From Linnemannia elongata (lineage: Eukaryota; Mortierellomycota; Mortierellomycetes; Mortierellales; Mortierellaceae): a stretch of 64,000 nt of DNA. Below the pieces are notes generated by a model, which was given only the letters and a program-made list of their open reading frames with translations, was not told the DNA's origin and searched no databases. Below, piece after piece: positions 33,675 to 46,187 of this stretch; position 1 is the first letter of the stretch; each line of letters opens with the position of its first letter. The stretch spans positions 2,356,001 through 2,420,000 of the forward strand of contig JAXBDG010000008.1 in assembly GCA_036320915.1 (NCBI GenBank), written 5' to 3'. Made by a program: the position numbers and the translations under genes.

Positions 33675-36600
33675 ATGGATTCCGCAGAAGCAGCCGCTGC
33701 TTACACATCACCCCACCATGGTAACAGACGACAATCACCAATACTTTTGCGCAGAGAGAACAGATCAGTTGCATGATCAACCTTGATCACCCGTAGAAAA
33801 GTATACTGAAAACTAACTTGTGCGGTTTACTGTTGGCTGGTGTACTACTATAGAAGCGACCGATGTCAACAGCATTCAGGAGGAGACCGGAGGCGAAGCA
33901 GTCGTCCCCCAGCAACCGACGACAACACCCAGTGGCGCACCTATGCCAACTACAACAGATCCCGCCCTTATTGAAGCATGGGACAGATGCTGGACAGTCG
34001 TCAAGGCTTCGCCAGGAGAGTTTGACGTTTGGGAGGAATTGATGCGTTTGGCTGATAGGCAGGACGGAGGGTTCACGCCTGATGCGCCCCCAGCCAACAT
34101 TGCCAATGTCAGGATCCTGTATGATGCCTTCCTGGAGCAGTTCCCGCTCTGCTTTGGATACTGGAAGAAGTACTCTGATCTGGAGTTTCTCGCCCGCGGT
34201 GCAGAGGGTGCCATCGAGGTACAACGCTGCTGATCATAGCACTATTGCCCATGCGGATGAATATGACGTGATCGCACTATTGTTACTGATCAAAATCACC
34301 TTTTCAATCGATCAATGAATGTAAACGATAGATCTTTGAACGTGGCGTCAAAGGAATCGCCAACTCGGTCGACCTGTGGGTTCAGTACTGCACGTTCATC
34401 ATGGAGCACAAGGCCGACAACCGGGAAGAAATCGAACAGTGAGTGCTCTTATTATGCGTTTGTCCTTTTTTTTTTGTTGCTTCTCATGTCATTGCACGCG
34501 CTCTTTCATTTGTATGAACTGCCCTCTTCCCACTCCTTGATGCGAGCAAGGTCGCTTGTATTCACGAACCATTGGCATGGGATTTCTCCGTCCTTCTTAT
34601 CATGTGGAACACCTTTGCCAGGACTTGAAAAAGGAGCAGCTCTTGTGGACTTTCTGTCTCAAGGATCCAAGCGACTGCATCTGAACAGACCAGAGAATAG
34701 CGAGGACACATGAATTCGCGCGCAGTCTCTCTCTCCTATTACTACATCAGGATGCAAGGGCAAGCAAATACGTTTTTGTCGTTTTTTTGTTTGGTTCCTT
34801 GGGAGATGATTGTCGCGTTATTGTGGAATATACGGGAGGTCCACGCCCTGATCAGTGTACCGTTTTGGTTGCACACCTATGATGCGCCTCCATCACATAT
34901 TGCGCCCACCAGGACTAGAGCCAAGGATCTGGGAGCGCGACCTGTTCATTCTCTGTCGATCCTAAGGAAGGAACAGGACGGACTCGACGTGACAAGGCAG
35001 TTTACGTTTCCGTGATTTACAGACCTCCTTTTCATTCTCCTTTCACTCTACCCTACTCACTGTGTATGCGATTACCCTTTTTCTATCGTGACTTTTGCTC
35101 GCGCCTTGTTTGAGTGAATGTCTATTAATTTGTTCTTTTCATTTTATCCTTCTAGGCTTTTCGAACGCGGAGCAAAATGCGTCGGACTGGACTTTATGCC
35201 TCATGTTTTCTGGGAAAAGTTCATCTCGTTCTACGAGGAGAAGGAGGAGTTCTCCAAGATGTTCCAGCTTATGGAGCGCGTCATCAGGATTCCAATGCAT
35301 CAATACGCGCGTTTCTACCAGCAGTAAGTCTACTGCGACTCGGATCACAAATTGGAAGGCATTTGTCAGCATGGGAGACTTGACCAGCGTGACTAATAGC
35401 ACTTCGCCATTTCCCCTCATAGATACGTTCAATTAGCGTCGACCCGCCCAATGAGCGAGATCTTGTCAGAGGAGCAATACAACACTTTCAAGGCCAAGGC
35501 GACAGCTAGAGAGGGCCAGGATGAAACTTCTGAGGAGATGCCAGAGGAGCAATTGGAGGCGGAGATCCGTCGCTTGGTGATTGAAGCGAGTGGCTTGATC
35601 TATGCCCGCACAGCTGAGGAGACCAACAAGAGGTGGCCCTTTGAGGCCGAGATCAAGCGGCCATACTTTCATGTTAAGCCCATGGACATGCCACAATTGT
35701 CCAATTGGCGCCGATATCTCGATTTCGAGGAGACTGAAGGTGATGTTGAACGCATCCGCGTCCTTTACGAGCGCTGCCTTGTCACCTGTGTAAGTATATG
35801 AGTGGCCATTGATTGTTTCGCTGGGGTACTTCTCATCAGTACAGCAGAGACACTAACAAGCTTTACCTTTTGGACCATCTGACTGAAATAGGCGTTGTAT
35901 GAAGAGTTTTGGTTGAGATATGGAGCATGGGCCAGATCTTTAGACAATGTTGAACTTTTGCAGGATATTTACTCGAGAGCGGTTGTCATGGTACCCTCCT
36001 CAAACCCCTCACTGGCTCTCACGCTCGCCATGATCGAGGAAGAGCGAGGAGACAATGAGGCAGCCCGCCGGCAGTACCAAAAGACACTTGAGCGCTGTAA
36101 GTGAAAGTTGTTGTTTGAGTTTTGAAAGTTGTTCCTGGACAAGGTTTGGAGACTAACACGCTAACTTTTATTCTTTGATAGTACCCGGACATATCGAGAC
36201 GATTGTTCGATTTGCCAACTTTGAGAGACGCATTTCCCCGAGCGATCTTGCGGCAGCCGAGTTGGTGTATGCATCTCAGCTGGGACTGGACAATGTCGAC
36301 GTGATGACCCAGACGGCGATTGTGACACTGTACGCCAAGTTTTTGTGGCAGGTGAGGAAGGATGTCGATGGAGCGCGTGCGATCTTCAAGACTGGCGAAG
36401 GAAAGTTTGACAGCAAGTTTTACTTTTCCAACTACATCAAGTTTGAGATGGATCAACCAGGTATGCTCCACTTCTTGTTCGTTGCTTTTGTGTGTCTTCA
36501 ATTCTGCCTATGTGCCCCTGTTGTTCTTCTTATTGCTTTTCTTTACTTCCTACGTCCTTGGTATAATCTTTGTGATCATCATTTTTGATGACATCAGTCA

Positions 36601-37266
36601 ACAATGCTGAAATAGCAGTAACAACGTACAGAGTGATCATCAATGATCGACTAACTCTTTTTATTATGAATTAATAGGCGAAGACTATGAGAAGCGTGTA
36701 TCGGCAGTCTATGAACAGGTGCGCTACTCGGGTCTTTCAGAGTCAGTAAAGAATGATTACGGCCAGAGCTACCTTGACTTTGTGATGGAGTTCGGCACCT
36801 CCGCCGCAAGGTACAACCAGCTGGAGGCCGACATCAAGGCGCCGTCGGTCTATGTGGCTCAGTCGAGGAAGAGAGCTGCTGCTGCTGCTGAACGGGCCGA
36901 TGAAGAGGAGCGAGCCAAGAGGCAGAGACAGGAACAAGCAGAGGTGGAGGAAGAGAAGAAGAACGATGTGGCTATGGATGGCCAAGCGCAGGCATCATCC
37001 GAACATGTGGAGAAGGACGGTGCAGTGGCATCTTCAGACGCAGGATTGGGAATGGTTGACCCTGCTCATGCACAGTGGGCTGGTCCCGCAAGCGGCTACT
37101 CGTACCCACCCGCCACCGGAGTAAGTTTTCCTTGTAGTTCGTTTCTTTGCACTCGAATGCTGTCGTGCTGTTATTGTCGAATAACCGCTAATGGTTCTTC
37201 CTTTGTTTTAATGACACTCTCATATAGGCATACGGTCAGGCACAGTGGGACCATGGTGCAGCATAG
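33675..37266 (+). CDS. PRP39: Pre-mRNA processing factor 39 (U1 snRNP, HAT repeats)
   Basis: Nine exons: 33675-33720, 33854-34218, 34332-34438, 35156-35323, 35423-35789, 35892-36096, 36182-36460, 36678-37120 and 37228-37266, giving 672 aa. It consists of half-a-TPR (HAT) repeats, recognisable from W-x-x-(Y/F) and E-R pairs: EAWDRCWTVVKASPGEFDVW, LCFGYWKKYSDLEF, IFERGVKGIANSVDLWVQYC, LFERGAKCVGLDFMPHVFWE, NWRRYLDFEETEGDVERIRV, EEFWLRYGAWARSLDNVELL and FYFSNYIKFEMDQPGEDYEK. Prp39 is a U1 snRNP component needed for 5' splice-site recognition, which suits a window rich in short introns. The C-terminal ~130 residues are basic then acidic and disordered (KRAAAAAERADEEERAKRQR). Intron 3 is long (717 nt). 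Confidence 0.93.
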
Positions 37267-39369
37267 ACGACAGCTTTTGTCGGTTGAAGTCGTCATAATA
37301 AAATACAAAAAAAAACTGGATGACTGGCCCCGATTGACTTGTTGAGCTTGATTTGCCACCGATTTGTTGTTTTTTATCTTCTGACCCATTACAGACAGAC
37401 AGGGCAGACAGCACAGCAAATCGAGATTTTCTTTTTCTTTTATTTTCTTTCTCCACTTCTCTTCATTCTACTTCTCTTTTTCTTTCTTCACACCTCACTC
37501 GATACCTTTTTCTTTCTCCCTTTGTCTCTGACTCCCACTCAACCCTTTCCAACTTTTTATAACTCCTGGTCCGTTGCAGAAACTACTCACACCCTTCTCG
37601 TCGACCTTCATTTTCACCCCTTATACTCTCTCTCTCTCTCCCACTCTGCACTGCTTCTAAATCAACTTGCTCATTCGCAAAGAAATCAAAAACAAGAATC
37701 AAACGACAATCAACTCCCAACTGGCACTTGGTGTGTTTTGTGTGTGCACTTTGAACATCAACAACAACCCCAATCCAGACGCAAGAAAAAAAAACCTCCC
37801 CCAAAAAAAAGTCTAAAAAACACTGATCAGATCCTGACACCTGCAGGATCACTTCAAAAACGTAGGTATACGTCTCCTTTCTTGTCCTCTCTTCTCCTTC
37901 TCTTCCTTGCTTGTTATAACGTCACTGTCTGTACTCTGTATGTGTGTTTTGCATGTGACATCACGAACAGGATTCAGGAATTCGGGACTCGGAATTCATG
38001 GAAGCGAGTCAAAAAAGTACGAGAACAATCGTACAGGCGCGCAAGGACTGACAGAGCAGGATAAACTGGACGAACAGGACGCACTCAAAGGGGCAGAGAG
38101 AGTGTTCCTTTTTTTGTCAAGCAAGGGTTGGGGTTCTACCTTCGCCCTCGGACAAGTTTGCGAAAGGAGCAAAGCAAGCAGAACACAGAAGGAGACGAGG
38201 GAAGGCACAAGAGACCAAGAGAGAGACAAAAATAACAAGGGTTATCGGTGCTACCGATGGATAGACACGAGGGCCGTGGAACTGGAACTTGAGTGGCGAC
38301 TCTGAAACCACTCTGGAAAGAGAAAGAGAGTGGAGGCTGACGACGTTCGTCTTACTTGGAACACAAAGGACCGACCATGGGAAAAGAAAAAAAGGGAAAA
38401 GGAGGAAAAAAAAAAAAAAGAGCTCTCATCCGTATGACTTCTTTGTCTCTCGACATGGGTTGACTCACGCACTCCGCGCAAAAAAAACACATGGACACAA
38501 GGGGGATCTCACATGGGAGCAGACAGCATACGCACGCACTCACACAAACGCTCGCACGCTCGCTCGCAACTTGTTCTCAATCAGCCTCACAAGGAATAAA
38601 GAGTGGCATTCATAAAAAAACTCGGATGGATGATGACAAGGATGACAAAGAAGAGGGATGCGTGGGGTTCGGGATGATGTTTGCATCATACCCGCCCTGA
38701 AAAAGATCTATCTTTAACCTTCACTGGACTTTTGTCCGCTTCGTTCTTTTGCAGTACTGGAGTGTAATACTTACCCAGCACACCGACAGAGACACAGGCG
38801 ACAGCCACATACACCTTGACATGCGCCTCTTTGGGCTCCGAGGACTAATCCGCGCTAGGCCGCCCTCTCTCTTCCTCTTTGCTGCTCGAATCCGTCTCAT
38901 TGACACTAGCGTCTTTTTCGTTTTTTTTCCCTCGATAGCTCGATAACGCAACACCGGCCGACAGCCGCTCGCCCGTCCTTCGCTACCGAGCACCAAAAAA
39001 GAAACCACCTACGACAAACGCATCCTTCTCTTTTTCCTTCTTCTTTCTTCTGCCCTCTTCCTTCGTTTTCTTCAACGCCCCTTCCTTTTTTTTTTTCAGT
39101 TAATCCGTCTTCACTTACTCTTCCTTCAACTTTTTCACGACCGACAGACGCCTCTTGGAACAAACTTTCGAGTTGGGACGTTCTCTCACGCACACTTTTT
39201 TACGCCCTTTCCCTCACCCCTGCAACTCCACTTTCTGCTCTACTTTTTATTCTCTTTACCAGACCTGCTGACTCCTTTTTTTTTTTCTTTTGCCCCTGCA
39301 CGCTAAAAAGGTTCATCCCTTTCCTTCCTTCCTTTCTTCCTTCCTTCGTTCACTCGACTTTCCAGACAC
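37267..39369. other. Long intergenic/leader region of the SAP-domain gene
   Basis: 2.1 kb without a supported gene. C/T-rich stretches with intron-like GTAGGTATAC..CAG signals near 37860-37970 suggest a long spliced 5' leader of the following gene (inference). A-rich patches lie at 37780-37820 and 38380-38420. Open frames here are low-complexity. Confidence 0.45.
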
Positions 39370-41544
39370 ATGTATCATCAATCATCCCAAAACTCGTCTT
39401 GCAACAGTCTACTCACCCAGCCTCTGCCGCCCGAACAACACTATCACGACTTCTCAGTCGGATATCAGGCCATGTATACCCTCACACCGGACAGACAACC
39501 TCAGGGACCTCAGCTCCAGCAGCTTCAGCAGATTCAACAACTCCAACTTCAGCAGCTTCAACAGGAACAGGACGAGCTCGAGAAGCAGCAGCAGGAACAT
39601 TTCCTCGCCATGGAGCAACGTCAAACCGATATGGGCCTCTCTGTCCAAGAGCCCTTTGTTTTCGATCCGTCGTCAATGCCACTCTACACGTCGTCGATCC
39701 CGCTCGCAGATTCGGGTCTTGTCGCCGACGTCTCTGGAATGTCACTCCCAAACGATATTGGCCAAGGCCTTGGTGGCCATGACTGGACATCCTATCTATC
39801 GATGGGGCAATTCGGAGAACCGACGGGCGGAGTCGATATGGATCAATTACAGATGATGCCCAGCGATTCAATGGCGGGAGGCGGCGTGTTTTCTTTTGAC
39901 ATGCAGGACTCCTCGCCCGTGCTTCTTCACACCGACCCACAGACACCGCAGCAGCAGCAACAACAACTTGAGCAGCAGACGTTGACAGCCCAACAGCAAC
40001 ACCAACTGCTGCAGCAGCGTCTCCAACAGGAACAACAGGCTCAACTGCAGCAACAGCAACTCCAGCAGCAACAGCAGCAACAGCAGCTTCAGCAACAACA
40101 GCAACAGCAGCTCGAGCAGCATCAACAACAGCAATTGGAGCATCAACAACAGCAACAACGCCTATACCAACTGCAGCAACAGCAGCAACTTCGAATGCAA
40201 CTAGAGCTTGCCAGCCAAACACAGCTGCCACAGAGTCCCGGCATCGGAATGGCCTACTCTCCCTCGCCCCTTCACCACCAGCAGTTTTCTCACCAATATC
40301 TCCATGGAATGAACCAGTTCCCCTCAGGACATTCTCCTGCTCAGTCGCCTCTCTCTCCCGGAAACTATGCAGGAGACGACTATTTTACATCGAGACAGGC
40401 ATCCCCCGGACCGGCTTCATCTCCCAGTGCCTCGTCCAAAATCAAATCCCGGCCACGACCCTCGACTACAGGCGCACGAGTCTCTCAAGGCGGCATCAAG
40501 GCGCTCTTTGGACAGAATGGTTCCAAAAACAATCGGGCTTCTCTCGATCTCAAATTGGAAACACCACTTCTTCATTCGCCAACACAGGGACTGACAGCCA
40601 CGCTTATGGCAGCCAATCAGGCATCTAATGGCGTTAACCCACCCAAGACGCCGCCACTTCGTAAAAAGAAGGCCGTCAAGGCTGTCTCGGCGGAGATTCC
40701 CATCGTTCATCAACTGTCGCTGAGCACGACACAAGCTGACAGCCAAGGCACCCAACCTGGACAAGAATTGACCCCAGCCAATCAGACGCCATCGAGTCCG
40801 TCACCTGTTCTCACCCTGGCAGAGCGACGAGCAGCAGCGGCGGCAGCAGGGATCCAAAGACGGAGATCCTCCTCAGAATCATCAACAACGTTGGCCCAGA
40901 GTTCAGCGGCTTCAGCTCTTCCTGCCATTCCAATGAGTCTGGGATTGGACTCCAAGGCCAAGCGGATCATCCTGCCTCCGAACTTGACTCCTGGAAGCGA
41001 GAACGTTCCCCTCTCAAGTCCTTCGATTCTGTCGACATCGGCAACTTCACCAGCACCCATCCAGATTGACAGGATTTTATCTCGCCACTCCATGTCGCAG
41101 GCGAAGACAGAAGAGCAGCAGAGACTCATGGATGCGGCGATGGAGCGGGTAGATTTTGACGATGTCACAGTTGCAGAACTCAAGGAGATGCTGAGACAGC
41201 GTGGCAAGCATGGTGGCGGCAAGAAGGCAGATTTGATTCGACGACTGCAGTCAGAGATTGATATTATTCGCGCAAACCGACAGGCGCAGCCACAGTCGCA
41301 GGCGGGTTCGGGTGCTGGTGCTGGTGTTCGTCAGGCAGTTGCTTCGATCCCAGCCCCACTGGCATCACCAACACATTCATTATACAAGACGCTTGGAGGC
41401 ATGCATATTGGAACACCCTCTATCCTCCCAGGAGCCTCTATGCCGTCGTCCTCGCACTCGAATCTCCGATTTGCGCTGTATACCGAGCAGTCAATGGACA
41501 CTGAGGCAACACCGGTTGACCATTCAGGACAGAACAGCAAATGA
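39370..41544 (+). CDS. PolyQ-rich SAP-domain protein
   Basis: A single exon of 724 aa. It has a Gln-rich N-terminus (residues 37-75), a long interrupted polyglutamine region (about 194-280, more than half Gln, coded by mixed CAG/CAA), then a Ser/Pro-rich basic central part. A SAP motif follows near residues 592-630 (VDFDDVTVAELKEMLRQRGK, then GGKKADLIRRLQSEI), which has the helix-turn-helix pattern with conserved Leu, Gly and Lys-x-x-L-(I/V). SAP domains bind scaffold-attachment or AT-rich DNA, so a nuclear chromatin or transcription role is likely (inference). A Lys-rich KKKAVKAV segment could be a nuclear signal. No other domain seen. Confidence 0.8.
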   Translation: MYHQSSQNSSCNSLLTQPLPPEQHYHDFSVGYQAMYTLTPDRQPQGPQLQQLQQIQQLQLQQLQQEQDELEKQQQEHFLAMEQRQTDMGLSVQEPFVFDPSSMPLYTSSIPLADSGLVADVSGMSLPNDIGQGLGGHDWTSYLSMGQFGEPTGGVDMDQLQMMPSDSMAGGGVFSFDMQDSSPVLLHTDPQTPQQQQQQLEQQTLTAQQQHQLLQQRLQQEQQAQLQQQQLQQQQQQQQLQQQQQQQLEQHQQQQLEHQQQQQRLYQLQQQQQLRMQLELASQTQLPQSPGIGMAYSPSPLHHQQFSHQYLHGMNQFPSGHSPAQSPLSPGNYAGDDYFTSRQASPGPASSPSASSKIKSRPRPSTTGARVSQGGIKALFGQNGSKNNRASLDLKLETPLLHSPTQGLTATLMAANQASNGVNPPKTPPLRKKKAVKAVSAEIPIVHQLSLSTTQADSQGTQPGQELTPANQTPSSPSPVLTLAERRAAAAAAGIQRRRSSSESSTTLAQSSAASALPAIPMSLGLDSKAKRIILPPNLTPGSENVPLSSPSILSTSATSPAPIQIDRILSRHSMSQAKTEEQQRLMDAAMERVDFDDVTVAELKEMLRQRGKHGGGKKADLIRRLQSEIDIIRANRQAQPQSQAGSGAGAGVRQAVASIPAPLASPTHSLYKTLGGMHIGTPSILPGASMPSSSHSNLRFALYTEQSMDTEATPVDHSGQNSK

Positions 41545-42847
41545 ACCCTCTCCTTGCACTCTCCCTCACTCCTTCGTCTCTTTCCGTTCTTTCTCACTCG
41601 CCCTATTTCTTTTTTCGTTTTTGGCTTTCTTGTTTCTTTTCTTTTCTTTCCCCCTTGTTTCAACCCTGTAAAGTACCAAAGCCCCGCCTGTTCGTAGCCA
41701 CTTCTATTTCGCCTTGTATGTATTATCACATGTGCCCCCGCTTCCTTCCTCTCACCTCACTCGTTCGTTCGTCCTTCTTTCTTCTCTTCCTTTCTCCAAG
41801 CAGTAACTTTGGTTTGAAAGAATGAAAAAGGCGAAGAGGATTAAATAAACCATTGGCTGCCAATGATCTATCCTTTAAATGTCCAATCCTCCAATCCAAG
41901 AATAGCTTATTATCCTGTCCTATTGTTTCTTCTCTTGTTGCAGCAGTTGGCGTTTGAAAGGAAGTGAACGTGCGCGAATGCGAAGTATTAAGTCGATGTA
42001 GTTGTTGTCGTTTGTTCTTCCTTGACCTGAACCCCCCTTTATTTTTCGCGTCCGTATTGGACTGATTATGTTTTTTGTTTCTTTCCTTTGACACCCTCTC
42101 TCGCTCTCTTTCACTCTCTTTCTTTGACATAGGCGGCAAGGGGGGATGGGATGAGGGGAACACCATCAAGGAGAGGGTGTCTCCCCGAGTTCGGCCTGCA
42201 CACTCCTCTTGCACGCTGCCCTGGCCCTAAACCGCCAACGTGGTGAACCCATTCGACTAATCGGAATTCAGACGGTTCTCCAGAAGGGATGCGGGGGCGA
42301 AAAAGTAGAGACCACTCTGGTAGCTGTAAGGGTGCATAGGAGTCAGAGACACACAATGACAGAGAGGCAGGAAGGGAGACAAGCAGAGAGATAGACAAGG
42401 AAAGAGACAAAGAGAGGGAGACAGAGAGAGAGCAGGAACATGCCTTTGTGTCTCCTTTGCTGCATGTCTTTTGTTTTGTGTTTGTTTTTCTCTTATCGTC
42501 AGCATTCATGGCGCAATTGAACAACCAGGACGGGTGCCATTAAGAGTGGGTAATGTGTTCCCATGGGCGACAGTACTTTAAAGTCGGCAAATGCCATCCT
42601 TGTTTATCTTTAATTCCTTACTCTCAGCGCTTGTCTTCTTCCTCTCTTTCTACACCCACACCCTTTATTCTACACTTTCCAACATCGTCCTTCCACCATC
42701 CTCTCCTTCCTCTCCTTCCTTCTCTCTTCCTCCTTCATTCTCCTTCTGTCCGTGCACTTGGGATCTACTCATTCTCTCGCACATATCTATCCGATTGCCT
42801 CTCGTCCTTTGGCCATTCCTTGTCTGTTCATATCCTTCCAGTGCACA

Positions 42848-42884
<37 letters not shown>

Positions 42885-42917
42885 TAGACCATCCTCAAAC
42901 ACCAAAAACGCACAGCA
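41545..42917. other. Intergenic, simple-repeat rich
   Basis: 1.4 kb between the SAP-domain gene and the LRR gene. It holds GA-rich DNA (42355-42440) and a (CT)n microsatellite of about 14-15 units (42850-42879) in the leader of the LRR gene. No supported gene. Confidence 0.5.
42850..42879. repeat. (CT)n microsatellite
   Basis: An uninterrupted CT dinucleotide run of about 30 nt, 40 nt upstream of the LRR protein start, probably inside its 5' leader. Confidence 0.85.
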
Positions 42918-45259
42918 ATGGCTATCAAAGGTAAGCAAACAAGCACCTACCTATACAACAACAAACCTCTGACATCAACAGGGACAACGGCCTTTACAAA
43001 CCTGTCAACAACAACAAATCAACCTCTTATTAACTAACGCCTACACTTCACACCCTTTTGTATTAACAATGATAGGTTATAGGCGGGCAACAAAAACGCT
43101 GCTCCTCCCTCTATTATTTCTCCTTATCCTAACACTCCTTCAGGGAAGCAGCTTTGTCTCTGCCCAGGATTCAGAGGAAGACGGAGACGGTGACGAAGGG
43201 AGCAGCAGCAGCAGCAGTATTAGTAGTAGCAGCAGCGAAAACGACGATACTTTCGCAGATCCTGTCGATCTTGAGAGCGATCCTTCCGACCCTTCTATTC
43301 CTACCTTGGCTATTACTCCTCCCCCCGCTCCTACACCCACACCAGAACCTGTTCCTGCCCCCGCACCCATTGCACCTACTCCTGCCTCTCAGCCACCAGC
43401 CCCCTTGCCCACAGTCCCTTCTGGGATCATCAAGCCTGGAACACCAAGTCCCGACTGTGCAGTGATTGAAGATCTTTACAAGGCAACGGGGCCTTGGCAG
43501 TTTGTTCCCGACACGATCAACTGCTGTAATGCCGAGTACCCCAACTCTTCGGGTATCAAGTGTAACGCCAACAACCAAATCATCTACATCTACCTTGCTG
43601 GTACGTTCAAGCGCTTTATTCTTTTTGCATGTTGAGGAAGGAACTGATGTTGAAAGAGATGCTTGTCGATGACACTGACTTTTTTATATGTATCCAACGC
43701 TCCTAGGACAAGGACTCTCAGGAAAGTTGCCCGAGAGTATTGGCAGCCTGACAGGGTAACTTCAATTAGAGCCGAATGGGGGAACTGCTAACTGTATGAG
43801 AAAAGACGTTTTGACACCAAATACCCAATTAACGCCTTTTGCTATCCTTACTTTTTTGCTGTGCATGCATTAGTCTCCAGTACTTGCTCCTTTACTACAA
43901 CAACCTTTCAGGACCCATTCCTTCCAGTCTTGTCAACTTGCCCCTCTTGATTTTGGGTATGGCTTTGTCGATATTTCCTACACGCCTTTTTTTTGTGGAT
44001 GAGCCATAAGGATACTTTATAGACAGACTTCCATTGACACATCCTCAATTTCATGCGACATCTATAGACCTGAGCCATAACCGAATGTCAGGAAGTCTTC
44101 CTTCAGGCGCACCGGGTTGGGCCAACCTCGGGACACTCAACTTAGAACAGAATGCGTTCACAGGCTCCCTCCCAGACTGGATCACAACTCTCCCCAACCT
44201 CCACTCCCTGGCGATCGGCCAAAACCTTTTCACCACTGGCGATCCCGTCCCCACATTCACCTTCAACCTCGAACCCACCTCCAACAGTTCCTTCTTATCC
44301 CCCGCCGACACCTTGAACCTCCGTCCCCCAAGAGTCCCTGCAAATGTGACCCCCGCGAATGTGGTGGTCCCCTCATCCGTCTTTTTGGAGTCGTTCATCC
44401 GGCTTCCTAAACTGAGGCAGTTGAAACTGGACTCTTTGGGGATCTCGGGTGGGTTCCCTGTGTCGTGGCAGATGCGGATGGTGAATCTGACAAAGCTGGA
44501 TGTATCAAATAATTCGATGCAGGGCCTGTTGCCTGGGTTCTTGAACGAGTTTACGAATTTGAAGACATTGTTGTTGGATCGAAATGAGTTTGGTGGACCT
44601 ATTCCTGCGCTTAACAATCTCAAGTTCCTCTCTGGTAACGTTGATGGATCAAAGAGATAGCCGTACTATACGCGAGCAATGCACTTCGGCTCATTTATGA
44701 GATACTAACGCGTTCCTCTCTTTTGTCACTCAAACAACATCTTAGTACTGGATCTGTCATACAATCAGCTTTCGGGTCCGCTACCCCCCTGGGCCGCAGG
44801 ACTGAACATCACAGTCCTCAACCTATCCAACAACCTGCTCTCGGGACCCCTCCCACTCGACAACCACCACTACTGGCGGACATGCTCAGTCTCGAACAAT
44901 TACTTCCAGTGCATCAAAGGACCTGAACAGATCCTAAGTGCGAGATGGAAGGCCGATTGTCGGGCCACTTGTTCTGACGACCAGCCTCCCGTTCCCTTTG
45001 GTAATTTTTAGCAAAAGGATTTATTGTGCAGGTTTATTATTTTAATGCTTTGGTCGTACTGACACCACGCTTTTTTTTCGATTCTTTCTTCTCGATAAAT
45101 GTAATAGTTCGTCCGCCTATCAACACGACGCTGACGGCAATCAAAGTGCGGCCCAACCGCAACGATGCAGCACCAGCGAGCATGATTCCTTCGGTTGCTA
45201 CTGCTGGGTGGATGATCAGCTTTGGGGCCATCGTCTCTACATTTTTCCTCTTTATCTAG
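42918..45259 (+). CDS. Secreted leucine-rich-repeat protein with GPI-like C-terminus
   Basis: Seven exons: 42918-42930, 43076-43600, 43707-43755, 43874-43956, 44068-44634, 44746-45000 and 45108-45259, giving 547 aa. Exon 1 codes only MAIK plus one base. The next exon gives the signal peptide (LLLPLLFLLILTLLQGSSFVSA), so the upstream ATG is the true start. An acidic Ser-rich and then Pro-rich spacer precedes a plant-type LRR cap (CAVIEDLYKATGPWQF...CCNAEYPNSSGIKC) and LRRs of the LxxLxLxxNxLSGxIPxxL type (LQYLLLYYNNLSGPIPSSLV, LDLSYNQLSGPLP). The end (IPSVATAGWMISFGAIVSTFFLFI region) is hydrophobic with small residues before it, fitting a GPI-anchor signal. No kinase domain follows. It is probably a cell-surface adhesion or recognition protein. 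Confidence 0.85.
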
Positions 45260-46187
45260 TTCTCTCCCTTCACAGTTTCGATTATCCTCAACATCCCCAT
45301 CATAATATCGCATATAAAAACAAAAGTTCGCATCCAAACATGTTTGGTTTCGTCAAGTGTATTTTTTTTTTATTAATATTATTCAGACTTGTCATTACAA
45401 CTACTCATCCCAACAAAAAAACCTATGCAATTGAACTGAAACGAAAACCAAAAAAAAAAAACGCACAATGATTAGTTTCGTTTTTCTTTAACAATATCGC
45501 GAAACCACTCAAGTAATGGTAAGAGTAGGTAGGTTGTTTGTTGTTTTTTTTTTGTTCAGATAGGAGCGAAAGATGTGCTGTGTTGTTCCCCATGAAGACC
45601 AAGCGCCAACCTGGTTCAATGTCGGGTGAACTATGTAATCATCAGATGCAAAAAAAAAAAAAAAACCCCCTCGACTTGATATCGAGTTTGTGGGGAGGAA
45701 GAAATTGAAAGAAAAGAGAGGAATTGATGTTTACCTTACGAACTTTGTATGAATTGACTGGACGCCTGGGCACTAAGATAGGGGGGGGGGGTGAAGGTTA
45801 CGCAAAAAGGTGGAAGGTGGATGGGGAAAAGGGAAGAAAGTGGGAAGGAAAGGGGAGGGTGGGAAAGGTGTGAACAGGGTAAAGAAGAAGGAAAAAAATT
45901 TGCTTCGATCTGATCCGTCTGCTTTTATGTGTGTCCTTTACATGGTGGCTTATTGAATTTTTATGTGCGTAATTCAAAACAACCAAAACCGCGTCTCGCG
46001 TTTGAACCGCGCCCTCAACGTTGACAATCAACCCTACTCCTCTACTCGGAACTAAAACGTTATCAATCTGGCCAACAATGTGTCAAAATGGATTCTTCTT
46101 TGTCGTGTGTTTTTAATAAGAGGTGTTTTTGGGGAAGAGAAAAAAAAAAGAAACAGGTTGATAAATCCAAGTACAATATCAAGGGAC
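45260..46187. other. Convergent intergenic region
   Basis: 928 bp between two facing stops. It contains A15 (45650-45664), G10 at 45781-45790 and A/T-rich 3' flanks. Nothing coding was recognised. Confidence 0.5.

Noticed and set aside
42355..42440. GA-rich stretch as a direct-repeat array of CRISPR or satellite type
   Set aside because: Irregular simple-sequence DNA without fixed repeat and spacer lengths; eukaryotic context.
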